This document shows, in pieces, positions 51,689-60,774 of a DNA stretch of 64,000 nt. The DNA comes from Inquilinus sp042743185. GTDB taxonomy: Bacteria; Pseudomonadota; Alphaproteobacteria; DSM-16000; Inquilinaceae. The stretch's first letter is position 1; each line of letters begins with the position of its first letter. The stretch is taken from contig NZ_JBHYMS010000021.1 of the NCBI RefSeq assembly GCF_042743185.1, positions 1 to 64,000 of the forward strand, in the 5' to 3' direction. The notes beneath the pieces were generated by a model. It had not been told where the DNA came from. It did not search any database and worked only from the letters and a program-made list of their open reading frames with translations. A program made the position numbers and the translations under genes.

Positions 51689-52322
51689 AGGCGCTATCCT
51701 CGTGTCGATATCGGCTGTGGTGGGACGTTCCTGCTGGGGACGGTCTCGTCCTTCGTCGCGGCGGACAGCGGCGGCGAACAGTGGCCGCGGACATCGCCCG
51801 GTGCGCGACGACGCCAGTGGCACTCTGCCGGCCTTGCGAATGGATTCCTCTCCCCCCAACCCTCTGCACGAACCCCGAAGAACGGCAATTGTTCCGCAAC
51901 GTTTATGTCACCCGACCGCAACCGGATTGAAACTTTTGTCCTGCACTGCGACCGGCCGCTTCTCGATCGTCGCCGGAAGACCGATGGGGTCTCGGCCCGT
52001 GACTTGGCGCCTCCAGCTCCAGAGGGAGCTTCGACAGACCCGGTCGGGACGAGTGCCTCGACCATCGAGCCGCGGCGTCTTGCCGGACAAATATCGTGAA
52101 TTGCGGCTGTGCCGCAGGCCTGCGACCGAACACTTGCCGGCCCATGGTCCGACGTCACGGCGGCCCTTATCCGTGCGACCGGCTATTGCAATCGATCTTG
52201 AGGCAAAAGCTAAACATCGCCTCAAAGTCACTTTATTGCGCGCGATTACATAATACTATATCTTGGCTGCTTGATTCTCTTCGCCACCAGCGGCGGTAGG
52301 AGATCGAATGGAGGGAACCTCT
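51689..52322. other. Divergent intergenic region, no gene seen
   Basis: 634 bp between the minus-strand partner gene and aqpZ. Several open frames cross it but none has credible composition, start or RBS. The AT-rich patch 52236-52262 (ATTACATAATACTATATC) is the likely aqpZ promoter. The promoter of the minus-strand giant-gene operon should lie in 51700-51950, but I could not identify it. No clear Hrp-box, tts-box or sigma-54 site was found. Confidence 0.5.
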
Positions 52323-53045
52323 ATGCTCAAGCGAGTCCTTGCGGAGGTTGTGGGGACGTTCTGGCTCGTCCTCGGCGGCTGCGGCACGGCCGTCCTGGCG
52401 GGTCAATACGTCGGATTTCAAGGTGTCGCCCTGGCCTTCGGGCTGACGGTCGTGACCGGGGCCTATGCCCTCGGCCGCGTCTCCGGCGGCCATTTCAACC
52501 CGGCGGTCACCGTCGGGCTGTTCGCCGCCGGCCGGACCCCGGCCGGGGACGTGGTGCCCTACATCATCGCCCAGGTCGTCGGCGCCATCATCGCCGCGGC
52601 CGTCCTCTACGCCGTCGCCAGCGGCGCCCCCGGCTTCGAACTGGCCAAGGGCTTCGCCTCGAACGGCTATGCCGAGCACTCGCCCGGCGGCTACGGCCTG
52701 ACCGCAGCGGCGATCAGCGAGGTGGTGCTGACGGCGGTGTTCCTGGTGGTGATCGTCGGCGTGACCGGCAGCAGTGCCACGGCGCCCTTCGCGCCGCTGG
52801 CGATCGGCCTGGCGCTGACCCTGATCCACCTGATCTCGATCCCGGTCACCAACACCTCGGTCAACCCGGCGCGCAGCCTGGGCCCGGCCCTGTTCGTCGG
52901 CGACTGGGCGCTGGGGCAGCTCTGGCTGTTCATCGTGGCGCCGCTGGTCGGCGGCGTCATCGGCGGCCTGATCGGGCGTTTCGTGACCGAGCCGGAAGCG
53001 TCGATCGGCGCGGCCGCGACCCCTCCGGGAGCTCCGGCGGAATGA
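52323..53045 (+). CDS. aqpZ: Aquaporin Z
   Basis: Six-helix water channel of 240 aa. Both NPA half-helices are present, as GGHFNPAVTVG in the first half and TNTSVNPARSLGPAL in the second, with the selectivity-filter Arg after the second NPA and VGTFWLVLGGCGTAV at the start. ATG 52323 is correctly spaced from GGAGG at 52310-52314; the ATG at 52308 overlaps that site. Function: rapid water flow under osmotic change. It converges on the GNAT gene, with a hairpin between them. Confidence 0.95.
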   Translation: MLKRVLAEVVGTFWLVLGGCGTAVLAGQYVGFQGVALAFGLTVVTGAYALGRVSGGHFNPAVTVGLFAAGRTPAGDVVPYIIAQVVGAIIAAAVLYAVASGAPGFELAKGFASNGYAEHSPGGYGLTAAAISEVVLTAVFLVVIVGVTGSSATAPFAPLAIGLALTLIHLISIPVTNTSVNPARSLGPALFVGDWALGQLWLFIVAPLVGGVIGGLIGRFVTEPEASIGAAATPPGAPAE

Positions 53046-53054
53046 GCTGAGGCC

Positions 53055-53090
53055 GGACTGACGTCCCGGGTTCCGCCGGGGCGTCAGTCC
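53055..53090. terminator. Bidirectional terminator hairpin
   Basis: GGACTGACG pairs with CGTCAGTCC, extended inward by TCCCGG/CCGGGG, giving about 15 bp of stem with a 5-nt loop, between the convergent aqpZ and GNAT genes. It covers the GNAT stop codon. Confidence 0.75.
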
Positions 53091-53545
53091 AGCGCCTTCT
53101 CCATGAACAGGCTCAGCGGGTCGGGCCCGTAGCCGCCGAACGGGCCGCGATCCCGGTATCCGAAGCGGCGGTACAGCCCGATCGCCTCCGGCTGGTGGAT
53201 CCCGGTCTCCAGCTGGATCAGGCGGACGCCGAGGGCGCGGGCCTCGTCCTCGATCCGGGCCAGCAGGTCGCGGCCGACCTTGAGCCCCCTTGTCGCCGGA
53301 TCGACGAACATCCGCTTCAGCTCGGCCCGGCCGCCGGTGCCGACCGTCAGCGCGCCGCAGCCGACCACCCGGCCTTCGCGCCGGGCCACGAAGAAGCGCA
53401 CCTCCGGCTGCTCCAAAGATTCGATGTCCAGCATGTGGTTGCTCTCGGCCGGATACAGGCTCGCCATCAGGGCGTCCGACTGGCGGATCAGGTCGAGCAC
53501 CGCGTCCTGGCGCGGCGGCTCCGGGGCGATGAGGGTGGCGGTCAC
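53084..53545 (-). CDS. GNAT-family N-acetyltransferase
   Basis: 153-aa acetyl-CoA-dependent acetyltransferase. The acetyl-CoA loop is clear as VDPATRGLKVGRDLLARIEDEA (motif A, RGLKVG), preceded by GCGALTVGTGGRAELKRMFV and followed by LETGIHQPEAIGLYRRFGYRD (motif B). The family resembles PA4866/YiiD-like small-molecule acetyltransferases, but the acceptor is unknown. The gene converges with aqpZ. Confidence 0.88.
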   Translation of the reverse strand: MTATLIAPEPPRQDAVLDLIRQSDALMASLYPAESNHMLDIESLEQPEVRFFVARREGRVVGCGALTVGTGGRAELKRMFVDPATRGLKVGRDLLARIEDEARALGVRLIQLETGIHQPEAIGLYRRFGYRDRGPFGGYGPDPLSLFMEKALD

Positions 53546-53649
53546 GATGCGGAACCTCGGTGGTTTCGATCCGACTATAGCCGGCCGCGGCGGCGCGCGA
53601 AGGGCTTTCCTCTTGCCTGGCCGCGGGTGGCTATGTTCTTGTCTTGTTC

Positions 53650-54903
53650 ATGGCCGACTCCACCCCGCTCACCATCCGCAATGCCGACGCCCGGCGCCTG
53701 TTCCTCGACCTGCACGCCCTGTCGGACCCGCCGCTCGGCCGGCTGACGGCGGATGGGTGCCAGGCGGTGGTGGACCGCATCGGTTTCGTCCAGGTCGACA
53801 GCATCAACACGGTCGAACGGGCGCATCACATGATCCTGTTCGCCCGCCGCCACGGCTATGCCCAGACCCAGCTGCCGCGGCTGGTGGAGAAGACCCGCGG
53901 CCTGTTCGAGGGCTGGACCCACGACGCCTCGCTGATCCCGACCCGCTTCTTCCCCTACTGGTCGCGGCGCTTCGCCGATGTGCAGGCGCGCGCCGCCACC
54001 AGCCGCTGGTGGACCGAGGCCGGGCCGGATTTCCCGAAGGTGCTGGAGCAGGTGCGCGAGCGGGTGGCGGCGGAAGGGCCGCTCCTGACCCGCAGCTTCG
54101 AGGAGGAGCGGCAGCGCCCCTCCGGCGGCTGGTGGGACTGGACGCCGTCGAAGATGGCGCTGGAATTCCTGTGGCGCACCGGCGTGCTGGCGGTGGCGCG
54201 GCGCGAGGGCTTCCAGAAGGTCTACGACCTGACCGAGCGGGTGATCCCGGAACCGCATCGCGGCCCGGCGCCCGACCCGGAGGCGGTGGTCGACTGGGCC
54301 TGCCGCTCGGCGCTGGAGCGGCTGGGCGCCGCCCGGCCCGGCGAGATCGCCGGCTTCTGGGACCTGATCACCATCCGCGAGGCGGAGCAGTGGTGCGACC
54401 GGCTGACCCGCCGCGGCGATCTGCACGTGGTCCATGTCCAGGGCGCGGACGGCAAGACCACCGCCGCCTTCGCCTTCGCCGACATCGAGGACCGGCTGGC
54501 CGCGGCCGCGCCGGCGCCGGATGTGCTGCGGGTGCTGTCGCCCTTCGACCCGGTGATCCGCAACCGGCAGCGGCTGGAGCGGCTGTTCGGCTTCGACTAC
54601 CGCTTCGAGGCCTTCGTGCCCGAGGCGAAGCGCCGCTGGGGCTATTACGTCTTCCCGATCCTGGAGGGCGACCGCCTGGTCGGCCGGATCGACATGCGGG
54701 CCCGGCGCGACAGCGGCGACCTCGCCGTCGCCGGCCTGTGGTGGGAGCCGAAGGTGCGGTCCAGCAAGGCGCGGCTGCGCCGGCTGGAGAATCAGCTCGA
54801 CCGCATCCGCCGCTTCGCCGGGGTCGAGCGCGTGGTCTGGCCGGACGCCAAATCGTCGCTGTCACCCGGGAGTCATCAAATGGTCGCAAAGCTCGGGGCA
54901 TAA
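53650..54903 (+). CDS. YcaQ-type DNA crosslink-repair glycosylase (HTH_42 family)
   Basis: 417-aa protein of the winged-helix HTH_42 family whose E. coli member YcaQ (AlkX) unhooks interstrand DNA crosslinks. The catalytic loop FVQVDSINTVERAHHMILF carries the Q-x-D pair (Q48, D50) and the conserved RAHH. The later part has WGYYVFPILEGDRLVGRIDM, the family's C-terminal signature. The start ATG 53650 follows a poor TTG alternative at 53644. Stands alone between gnat and phnM. Confidence 0.9.
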   Translation: MADSTPLTIRNADARRLFLDLHALSDPPLGRLTADGCQAVVDRIGFVQVDSINTVERAHHMILFARRHGYAQTQLPRLVEKTRGLFEGWTHDASLIPTRFFPYWSRRFADVQARAATSRWWTEAGPDFPKVLEQVRERVAAEGPLLTRSFEEERQRPSGGWWDWTPSKMALEFLWRTGVLAVARREGFQKVYDLTERVIPEPHRGPAPDPEAVVDWACRSALERLGAARPGEIAGFWDLITIREAEQWCDRLTRRGDLHVVHVQGADGKTTAAFAFADIEDRLAAAAPAPDVLRVLSPFDPVIRNRQRLERLFGFDYRFEAFVPEAKRRWGYYVFPILEGDRLVGRIDMRARRDSGDLAVAGLWWEPKVRSSKARLRRLENQLDRIRRFAGVERVVWPDAKSSLSPGSHQMVAKLGA

Positions 54904-55011
54904 GGGCGCCGCGCGGGGCCGGGTTTGCGATGCCGGCCCGGCTGCCCATATGAGGGCCGCGGGGGGCGTACCCGCCGGACCGATCGTTGCGAAGTAGGAG
55001 AAGGACTGGGT

Positions 55012-56151
55012 ATGGCGGGGGATCTGATCGTCGCCCATGCGCGGATCGTGACCGCGGAGGCCGTGCTGACCGGCAGCCTCGCCGTCGCCGGCGGGCGGAT
55101 CACCGATCTCGACCGGGACGCGGTCAGCCCGCCCGGCGCGGTCGATTTCGAGGGCGACTACCTGCTGCCCGGCCTGGTCGAGCTGCACACCGACCATCTC
55201 GAGCGGCACTACACGCCGCGGCCCGGCGTGCGCTGGCCGGCGGTGACCGCGGTGATGGCGCATGACGCCCAGGTCGCCGCGGCCGGCATCACCACGGTGT
55301 TCGACGCGCTGGCCCTGGTCGGCGGCCGCAACGGCGAGGACCGGATGGAGACGCTGCGGCCGATGGTCGACGGCATCCGTCAGGCCCAGGCCGGCGGCAT
55401 GCTGCGGGCCGAGCATTTCCTGCATCTGCGCTGCGAGGTCACCGAGGCGCATGTGCTCGAACTGTTCGAGCCGTTCCGCGATGACCCGCTGGTGCAGTTC
55501 ATGTCGGTGATGGACCACGCCCCCGGCCACCGCCAGTTCTCCGACCTCGCCAAGTACCGCGAGATCTACAAGGGCATGCTGGGCCTGACCGACGAGCAGA
55601 TCGACGCCCAGACGGCGGAGCGGATCGCCGCCTCGCGCACCCACGGCGTGACCAATCGCGACGCCCTGGCCGCGATCGGCCGCGGCCGCGGCCTGCCGAT
55701 CGCCAGCCATGACGACGAGACCGTCGCCCATGTCGAGGAGGCGGCGGCGCTGGGCATGGTGGTGTCGGAGTTCCCGACCACCCTGACCGCCGCCCGCGCC
55801 GCGCGCCAGCATGGGCTGCAGATCCTGATGGGCGCGCCGAACTTGGTCCGCGGCGGATCCCATTCCGGCAATGTCTCGGCCGGCGAGCTGGCGCGCGAGG
55901 GGCTGGTCGATATCCTGTCCTCGGACTACGTCCCGGTCAGCCTGCTGCACGGCGCCTTCACCCTGGCCGAGGGCGGCATCGGCCTGCCGCAGGCGCTGGC
56001 GACGGTGACGGTCAACCCCGCCCGCGCCGCCGGCCTCGAGGACCGCGGCCGGATCGAGCCCGGGTTGCGCGCCGACCTGCTGCGGGTCCGGCTGGTCGAC
56101 GGTGTGCCGGTGATCCGCGCCGTCTGGCGCGAGGGCGAAAGGGTCGCATGA
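55012..56151 (+). CDS. phnM: PhnM-like phosphonate metabolism hydrolase
   Basis: Amidohydrolase-superfamily enzyme of 379 aa; PhnM removes pyrophosphate from ribose-1-methylphosphonate triphosphate in the C-P lyase pathway. Metal ligands are visible in PGLVELHTDHLERH, VMDHAPGHRQF, and SHDDETVAHV, with the C-terminal SSDYVPVS. AGGAGAAGG precedes ATG 55012. The pathway genes phnG-L and phnN are not in the window, so it is an orphan here; the phnM match is strong but a related substrate is possible. Confidence 0.9.
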   Translation: MAGDLIVAHARIVTAEAVLTGSLAVAGGRITDLDRDAVSPPGAVDFEGDYLLPGLVELHTDHLERHYTPRPGVRWPAVTAVMAHDAQVAAAGITTVFDALALVGGRNGEDRMETLRPMVDGIRQAQAGGMLRAEHFLHLRCEVTEAHVLELFEPFRDDPLVQFMSVMDHAPGHRQFSDLAKYREIYKGMLGLTDEQIDAQTAERIAASRTHGVTNRDALAAIGRGRGLPIASHDDETVAHVEEAAALGMVVSEFPTTLTAARAARQHGLQILMGAPNLVRGGSHSGNVSAGELAREGLVDILSSDYVPVSLLHGAFTLAEGGIGLPQALATVTVNPARAAGLEDRGRIEPGLRADLLRVRLVDGVPVIRAVWREGERVA

Positions 56152-56225
56152 CCCCGGAATAACAGGCTAGGGCGAAGGATCGAGTTATAAGGGCTGAGTC
56201 GCCTGTTCGCGTTCCGGAGGCCAGC

Positions 56226-57137
56226 ATGCGTCCGTTCCCGGTTCTCATGGCTCTGTGGCTCGCCCTCGGGTCGGCTGCCGCGGCGCAGACGGCCGACCCG
56301 GCCGCGCCCAAACCGGCCTCTCCCGATCCGGCCTCATCCGACCCGGTGGCGCGCGGCGCCTATGTCTTCGCCGCCGGCGGCTGCGCCGCCTGCCACACCG
56401 CGGCCGGTGACGCCGCCAAGCCGCTGGCCGGCGGCCGGGCCCTGAAGACCGCCTTCGGCACCTTCTACACGCCGAACATCACCCCGGACCCCGAGACCGG
56501 CATCGGCAGATGGAGCGAGGAGGATTTCCGCCGGGCCCTGCGCGAAGGCGTGTCGCCGTCGGGCGAGGATTTCTATCCGGCTTTCCCCTACACCGCCTAT
56601 ACCGGCATCACCGACCGCGACCTCTCCGACCTCTGGGCCTATCTGCGCAGCGTCCCGCCGGTGCCGCAGGCGAACAAGCCGCACGAGCTGGGCTGGCCCT
56701 ATTCCTGGCGGTCGCTGCTGCCGGGCTGGCGCCTGCTGAACTTCACCGAGGGGCCGTTCCTGGTCCCGGCCGGCCAGTCCGCCGACTGGTATCGCGGCGC
56801 CTATCTCGTCCGCGTGCTCGGCCATTGCGGCGAATGCCACACGCCGCGCGACATGCTGGGCGGGCTGAACTGGTACAGCCCCTTCGCCGGCACCCCCAAG
56901 GCGCCGGAAGGGCAGGGCAAGATCCCGAACATCACCCCGGACCCGGAGCACGGGATCGGGGAGTGGAGCGACAAGGACATCAGCTATTACCTGGAGGCCG
57001 GCATGACGCCCGACGGCGACTTCGCCGGCGGCGCCATGAGCGAGGTGATCCGGGACAACACCAGCAAGCTCGTTCCGGCCGACCGCGAGGCGATCGCCAC
57101 CTATCTCAAGAGCCTCAAGCCGCTGTCCGGCCGGTAA
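56226..57137 (+). CDS. Dihaem cytochrome c
   Basis: Exported cytochrome c of 303 aa with a signal peptide (LALGSAAAAQTAD) and two haem sites, CAACH at 53-57 and CGECH at 201-205. The two halves are homologous: each haem motif is followed by TPNITPDP.TGIG.WS or its equivalent, typical of subunits of gluconate/alcohol-type dehydrogenases and of cytochrome c family modules. It has an AGG-type site before ATG. No dehydrogenase flavoprotein is adjacent, but the window's PQQ-type dehydrogenase could use such a carrier. Confidence 0.9.
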   Translation: MRPFPVLMALWLALGSAAAAQTADPAAPKPASPDPASSDPVARGAYVFAAGGCAACHTAAGDAAKPLAGGRALKTAFGTFYTPNITPDPETGIGRWSEEDFRRALREGVSPSGEDFYPAFPYTAYTGITDRDLSDLWAYLRSVPPVPQANKPHELGWPYSWRSLLPGWRLLNFTEGPFLVPAGQSADWYRGAYLVRVLGHCGECHTPRDMLGGLNWYSPFAGTPKAPEGQGKIPNITPDPEHGIGEWSDKDISYYLEAGMTPDGDFAGGAMSEVIRDNTSKLVPADREAIATYLKSLKPLSGR

Positions 57138-57358
57138 CGGCCGGACGGGGCCATGGCTCCGGGCCGCGGAATCCCCTATAGTGCCGCGACATTCGTAATT
57201 TTAGGAACATTTGCATTGTATTGACCGGCGCCTGCCCATTTCGATCCGCCGGCGCCTTCCGCTTTCAACCGCGACATGCCGCCCGGGCAGCGAGCACGGC
57301 CGAGGCCGTTCCGCTGTGCGCACGGCGCGCCGCCCTGCATTGATCGGAGACCCATCTC

Positions 57359-59470
57359 GTGACCAGCTACACCGGCACCGTCGATCCCGACTATATCTAC
57401 GGCCTGACCGATTCCGTGGTGGTGCCGCCCGGCGCCAACGGCGTGCAGCTCGACCTGTCGGGCGACGACACGCTGAGCGGAATGGGCGGCGACGACTTCG
57501 TCCTGGCCGGCGCCGGCAACGATGTGGTCGACGGCGGCGACGGCGCCGATCAGCTCGACGGCGGCACCGGGGACGACCTGCTGCGCGGCGGCCTTGGGCC
57601 CGATACGCTGACCGGCGGCGACGGCGTCGACACGGCCGACTACAGCACCAGCGCCAAGCCGGTGATCGTGGATCTCTATCTGGGCATCGGCAGCGGCGGG
57701 GATGCCGAGGGCGATACCCTGGCGGGGATCGAGAACGTCACCGGCAGCGCCGGCGACGACACCATCGACGGCGGCACGGACGACAACGCCCTGTCCGGGA
57801 TGGCCGGGGACGACCTGCTGGTCGGGTATGAGGGCGCCGACACGCTGGTCGGCGGCGACGGCAACGACATGCTCGCCGGCGACGCGGAGCCGGGCGGCGG
57901 CAGCTGCGGCTGCGGCGACGGGCCCGACCTGCTGCAGGGTGGCGCCGGCGACGACACGCTCTATGGCGGCGGCGACGCCGACCGGATCGAGGGTGGCGAC
58001 GGCAACGACCTGATCGGCATCATGGATGGGGCGGAGGTCGTCGCCGGCGAGGTCATCGACGGCGGCGACGGCTACGACGTCATCGCCTTCACCCCGCTGC
58101 CCGGGGCGGACACGCTGCTGGTGCTGCAGGGCGATTCGCTGCGCGGCATCGAGGAGATCGACCTCGGTTTCCCGGGCGGGCCGGTCGGCCTGCCGGCGCA
58201 TCTGCTGCTGGTCGGCGTGCTGTCCGACCTGCTGATCGTCGGCAGCGACGACCGCAACGTGGTCACTGCCGGCGACGCCAACGACACGGTCCGCGGCCTG
58301 GGCGGCGCCGATGTCCTGCTCGGCGGCCTCGGCAACGACAGGCTCGAAGGCGGCACCGGGGCGGACCGGCTCGACGGCGGCGCCGGGGACGACGTGCTGC
58401 TCGGCGGCGCCGGGGCCGACTCCCTGGCCGGCGGGGGCGGCATCGACACCGTCCTCTACCAGGGCTCGGCCGCGGCGGTGGCGATCGACCTGCTCGCCCG
58501 CACCGCCTCCGGCGGCGATGCCCAGGGCGATGTGCTGACCGCGATCGAGAACGTCTACGGCACCAGCCTCGGCGACTCGCTGGGCGGGGATGACGGCCGC
58601 AACGTCTTCGGCGGCCGGGTCGGCGACGACATCCTGGCCGGGCGGGGCGGCGACGATTCCCTCTCGGGCGAAGGCGGCAACGACAGCCTCGACGGCGGCG
58701 ACGGCGCCGACCGGCTGGTGGGCGGCGACGGCATCGACACCATCCATGGCGGTACCGGCAATGATTCGGTCGATGCCGGCACCGGCAACGATCAGGTCTT
58801 CGGCGAGGCCGGCAACGACTCCATCATCGGCGGGGCGGGCGACGATCAGCTCGACGGCGGCGACGGCAACGACACGCTCGAAGGTGGGACCGGGGCCGAC
58901 ACGCTGACCGGCGGGGCCGGTGTCGACACGGCGAGCTATGCCAGCTCGGCCGCGGGGGTGACCGTGGTGATCGGCGGTGCCTCCAGCGGCGGCGATGCGG
59001 CGGGCGACACGTTCAGCAGCATCGAGCAGGTGATCGGCTCGGGCTTCGTCGACACGCTGACCGGCGATGCCGGCGCCAACACCCTGTGGGGCATGGCCGG
59101 CGACGACGTGCTCGCGGGCGGCGGCGGAGCCGACGTGCTGAGGGGCGGCGCCGGCAACGACCGCTTCGTCTATGCCGCCGTCACCGACAGCACCGTCGCC
59201 GCCGCCGGCAAGGATGCGATCCTCGACTTCACCGCCGGCGACAGGATCGACCTGTCGGCGATCGACGCCGACGGCAACGCAGCCAACGGCGACACCGCCT
59301 TCACCTTCGGCACCGGCGCCGTCTTCACCGGCATCGGGCAGATCCGGGTGCTGGCCTTCGCCGACAACCGCTACGGCGTCTATCTCGAGACCACCGGCAA
59401 CAGGGTGGAGGACGCGATCATCACCGTCACTTCCGACCACGCCCTGACCGCGGCCGACTTCGTGCTGTAG
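57359..59470 (+). CDS. RTX beta-roll calcium-binding protein 3
   Basis: 703-aa RTX protein starting at GTG 57359. It has nonapeptide rows, strand blocks (SSAAGVTVVIGG, SAAAVAIDLLA), and a C-terminal export region nearly identical to that of RTX protein 1 (KDAILDFTAGDRIDLSAIDAD to ALTAADFVL). Two oddities: a non-repetitive insert at about 225-305 (AEVVAGEVIDGGDGYDVIAF, then LLVGVLSDLLIVG), and a cysteine pair CGC (C183, C185) inside the repeat region, where cysteine is rare in RTX proteins. No T1SS gene is adjacent. Confidence 0.88.
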   Translation: MTSYTGTVDPDYIYGLTDSVVVPPGANGVQLDLSGDDTLSGMGGDDFVLAGAGNDVVDGGDGADQLDGGTGDDLLRGGLGPDTLTGGDGVDTADYSTSAKPVIVDLYLGIGSGGDAEGDTLAGIENVTGSAGDDTIDGGTDDNALSGMAGDDLLVGYEGADTLVGGDGNDMLAGDAEPGGGSCGCGDGPDLLQGGAGDDTLYGGGDADRIEGGDGNDLIGIMDGAEVVAGEVIDGGDGYDVIAFTPLPGADTLLVLQGDSLRGIEEIDLGFPGGPVGLPAHLLLVGVLSDLLIVGSDDRNVVTAGDANDTVRGLGGADVLLGGLGNDRLEGGTGADRLDGGAGDDVLLGGAGADSLAGGGGIDTVLYQGSAAAVAIDLLARTASGGDAQGDVLTAIENVYGTSLGDSLGGDDGRNVFGGRVGDDILAGRGGDDSLSGEGGNDSLDGGDGADRLVGGDGIDTIHGGTGNDSVDAGTGNDQVFGEAGNDSIIGGAGDDQLDGGDGNDTLEGGTGADTLTGGAGVDTASYASSAAGVTVVIGGASSGGDAAGDTFSSIEQVIGSGFVDTLTGDAGANTLWGMAGDDVLAGGGGADVLRGGAGNDRFVYAAVTDSTVAAAGKDAILDFTAGDRIDLSAIDADGNAANGDTAFTFGTGAVFTGIGQIRVLAFADNRYGVYLETTGNRVEDAIITVTSDHALTAADFVL

Positions 59471-59568
59471 ACCATCAGAACGGTGCAGGCCTGCCTCGTC
59501 TTCGTCTAGAGTGGGCTGCCGCCGGCAAGGCGGCGGCAGCCCCTCGGGGCGAAGAAACAGGGACGGCA

Positions 59569-60732
59569 ATGGTGACCGAGCTGGAGACGAGCGAGGCGGC
59601 GCCGGAGGCGACGCTCGCAAATTGGCGCCAAGCGCCGTACAGCCGCTGGGGCTTCCGCAATGTCCGCCGGCTGGTGCCGGTGGCCGAGATCCCGCGCGGC
59701 GAATTCGCCGCCTGCCTGAAGCCCGGGCCGGCGCTGGACCTCGACCGCATCGCGGTGCCGGGGCAGGACGGGTCGGTGGCCAGGCTGATGGCCGAGAGCG
59801 ACACCGACGGCATCCTGGTGCTGCATCGCGGTGCGACGGTGGCCGAGCACTACGCCCACGGGCTGGGGCCGAAGACGCAGCACATCGTCTTCTCGATCAG
59901 CAAGTCGATCACCGGCCTGATCGCCGGCATCCTGGTCGGCCGCGGCCAGCTCGACCCCGGCGCGCCGGTGACGGCCTATGTGCCGGAGGCGGCGGGTTCG
60001 GCCTATGACGGCGCCACGGTGCGCCATGTGCTCGACATGACGGTCGGCATCCGCTTCGTCGAGGACTATGTCGACCCGGCCGGCGACGTCGCCCGCTACC
60101 GCGTCGCCATGGGCTGGAACCCGCCCGGCGAGGTGGCGCGGGACAACGACCTGCACGGCTTCATCGCCCGCCTGCCGGCCGATGGCAGCCGGCATGGCGA
60201 GACCTTCCACTACGTCTCGCCCAACTCCGACATGCTGGGCTGGATCTGCGAACGCGCCTCCGGCATGCGCTTCGGCGCGCTGATGACCGAGCTGCTGTGG
60301 CGGCCGATGTGGACGGAGGCGGATGCCTATATCACGCTCGACCGGCTGGGCGCGCCGCGCACCGCCGGCGGCATCTGCATGACCCTGCGCGACCTGGCCC
60401 GGATCGGCGAGCTTGTGCGGCGGGACGGCCGGGCCGGCGGCATTCAGGTGGTGCCGCAGGCCTGGGTCGACGACATCCTCGACAACGGCGACGCCCGGGC
60501 CTGGGCGCGGGGCGACCTGGCGCCGCAGGGGCGCTACCGCAGCCAGTGGTACGTGCCGGGGCCGGGGCGCGACGTGGTCTGCGGCATCGGCATCCACGGC
60601 CAGTGGATCTATGTCGACCGCGCAGCGGAGCTGGTCATCGCCAAGATGTCGTCGCAGCCCATGGCGGTCGACGACGCGCTCGACCACCGCCTGCTGGCCG
60701 GCTTCCGCGCCATCGCGCAGGCGGTCATGTAG
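59569..60732 (+). CDS. Class C beta-lactamase-related serine hydrolase
   Basis: 387-aa serine hydrolase of the beta-lactamase/DD-peptidase (class C) superfamily. The active-site serine is in FSISKSITGLIAG (SxxK), the second motif is YVSPNSDMLGW (Y-x-x-x-N) and the third is near HGQWIYVD (H-x-G-like). No signal peptide is evident, which suggests a cytoplasmic esterase or 6-aminohexanoate-type hydrolase, such as NylB relatives, not an exported beta-lactamase. The start ATG 59569 lies in a long upstream open frame with no support. Confidence 0.85.
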   Translation: MVTELETSEAAPEATLANWRQAPYSRWGFRNVRRLVPVAEIPRGEFAACLKPGPALDLDRIAVPGQDGSVARLMAESDTDGILVLHRGATVAEHYAHGLGPKTQHIVFSISKSITGLIAGILVGRGQLDPGAPVTAYVPEAAGSAYDGATVRHVLDMTVGIRFVEDYVDPAGDVARYRVAMGWNPPGEVARDNDLHGFIARLPADGSRHGETFHYVSPNSDMLGWICERASGMRFGALMTELLWRPMWTEADAYITLDRLGAPRTAGGICMTLRDLARIGELVRRDGRAGGIQVVPQAWVDDILDNGDARAWARGDLAPQGRYRSQWYVPGPGRDVVCGIGIHGQWIYVDRAAELVIAKMSSQPMAVDDALDHRLLAGFRAIAQAVM

Positions 60733-60758
60733 GTCGGGTTCGCGGACGCGAACCCGAC
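60733..60758. terminator. GTCGGGTTCGCG palindrome
   Basis: GTCGGGTTCGCG, GA, CGCGAACCCGAC is a perfect 12-bp stem between the convergent serine hydrolase and cytochrome c' genes. It is a variant of the GTTGGGTTCGC elements at 34389-34467 and likely ends both transcripts. Confidence 0.65.
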
Positions 60759-60774
60759 GCTAGGCCGCGATTCG

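Noticed and set aside
51818..51837. TGGCAC followed by TTGC, resembling a sigma-54 promoter
   Set aside because: The GG and GC pairs are about 15 bp apart and not the required 10 bp spacing, and the orientation is away from the giant-gene operon.
51501..52253. Plus-strand 250-codon frame in the intergenic region before aqpZ
   Set aside because: It overlaps the partner gene, has no RBS and reads as low-complexity Arg/Ser-rich sequence.
57176..59620. Minus-strand 814-codon frame opposite RTX protein 3
   Set aside because: Mirror of the RTX repeats; it has the same artefactual composition and no RBS or domain.
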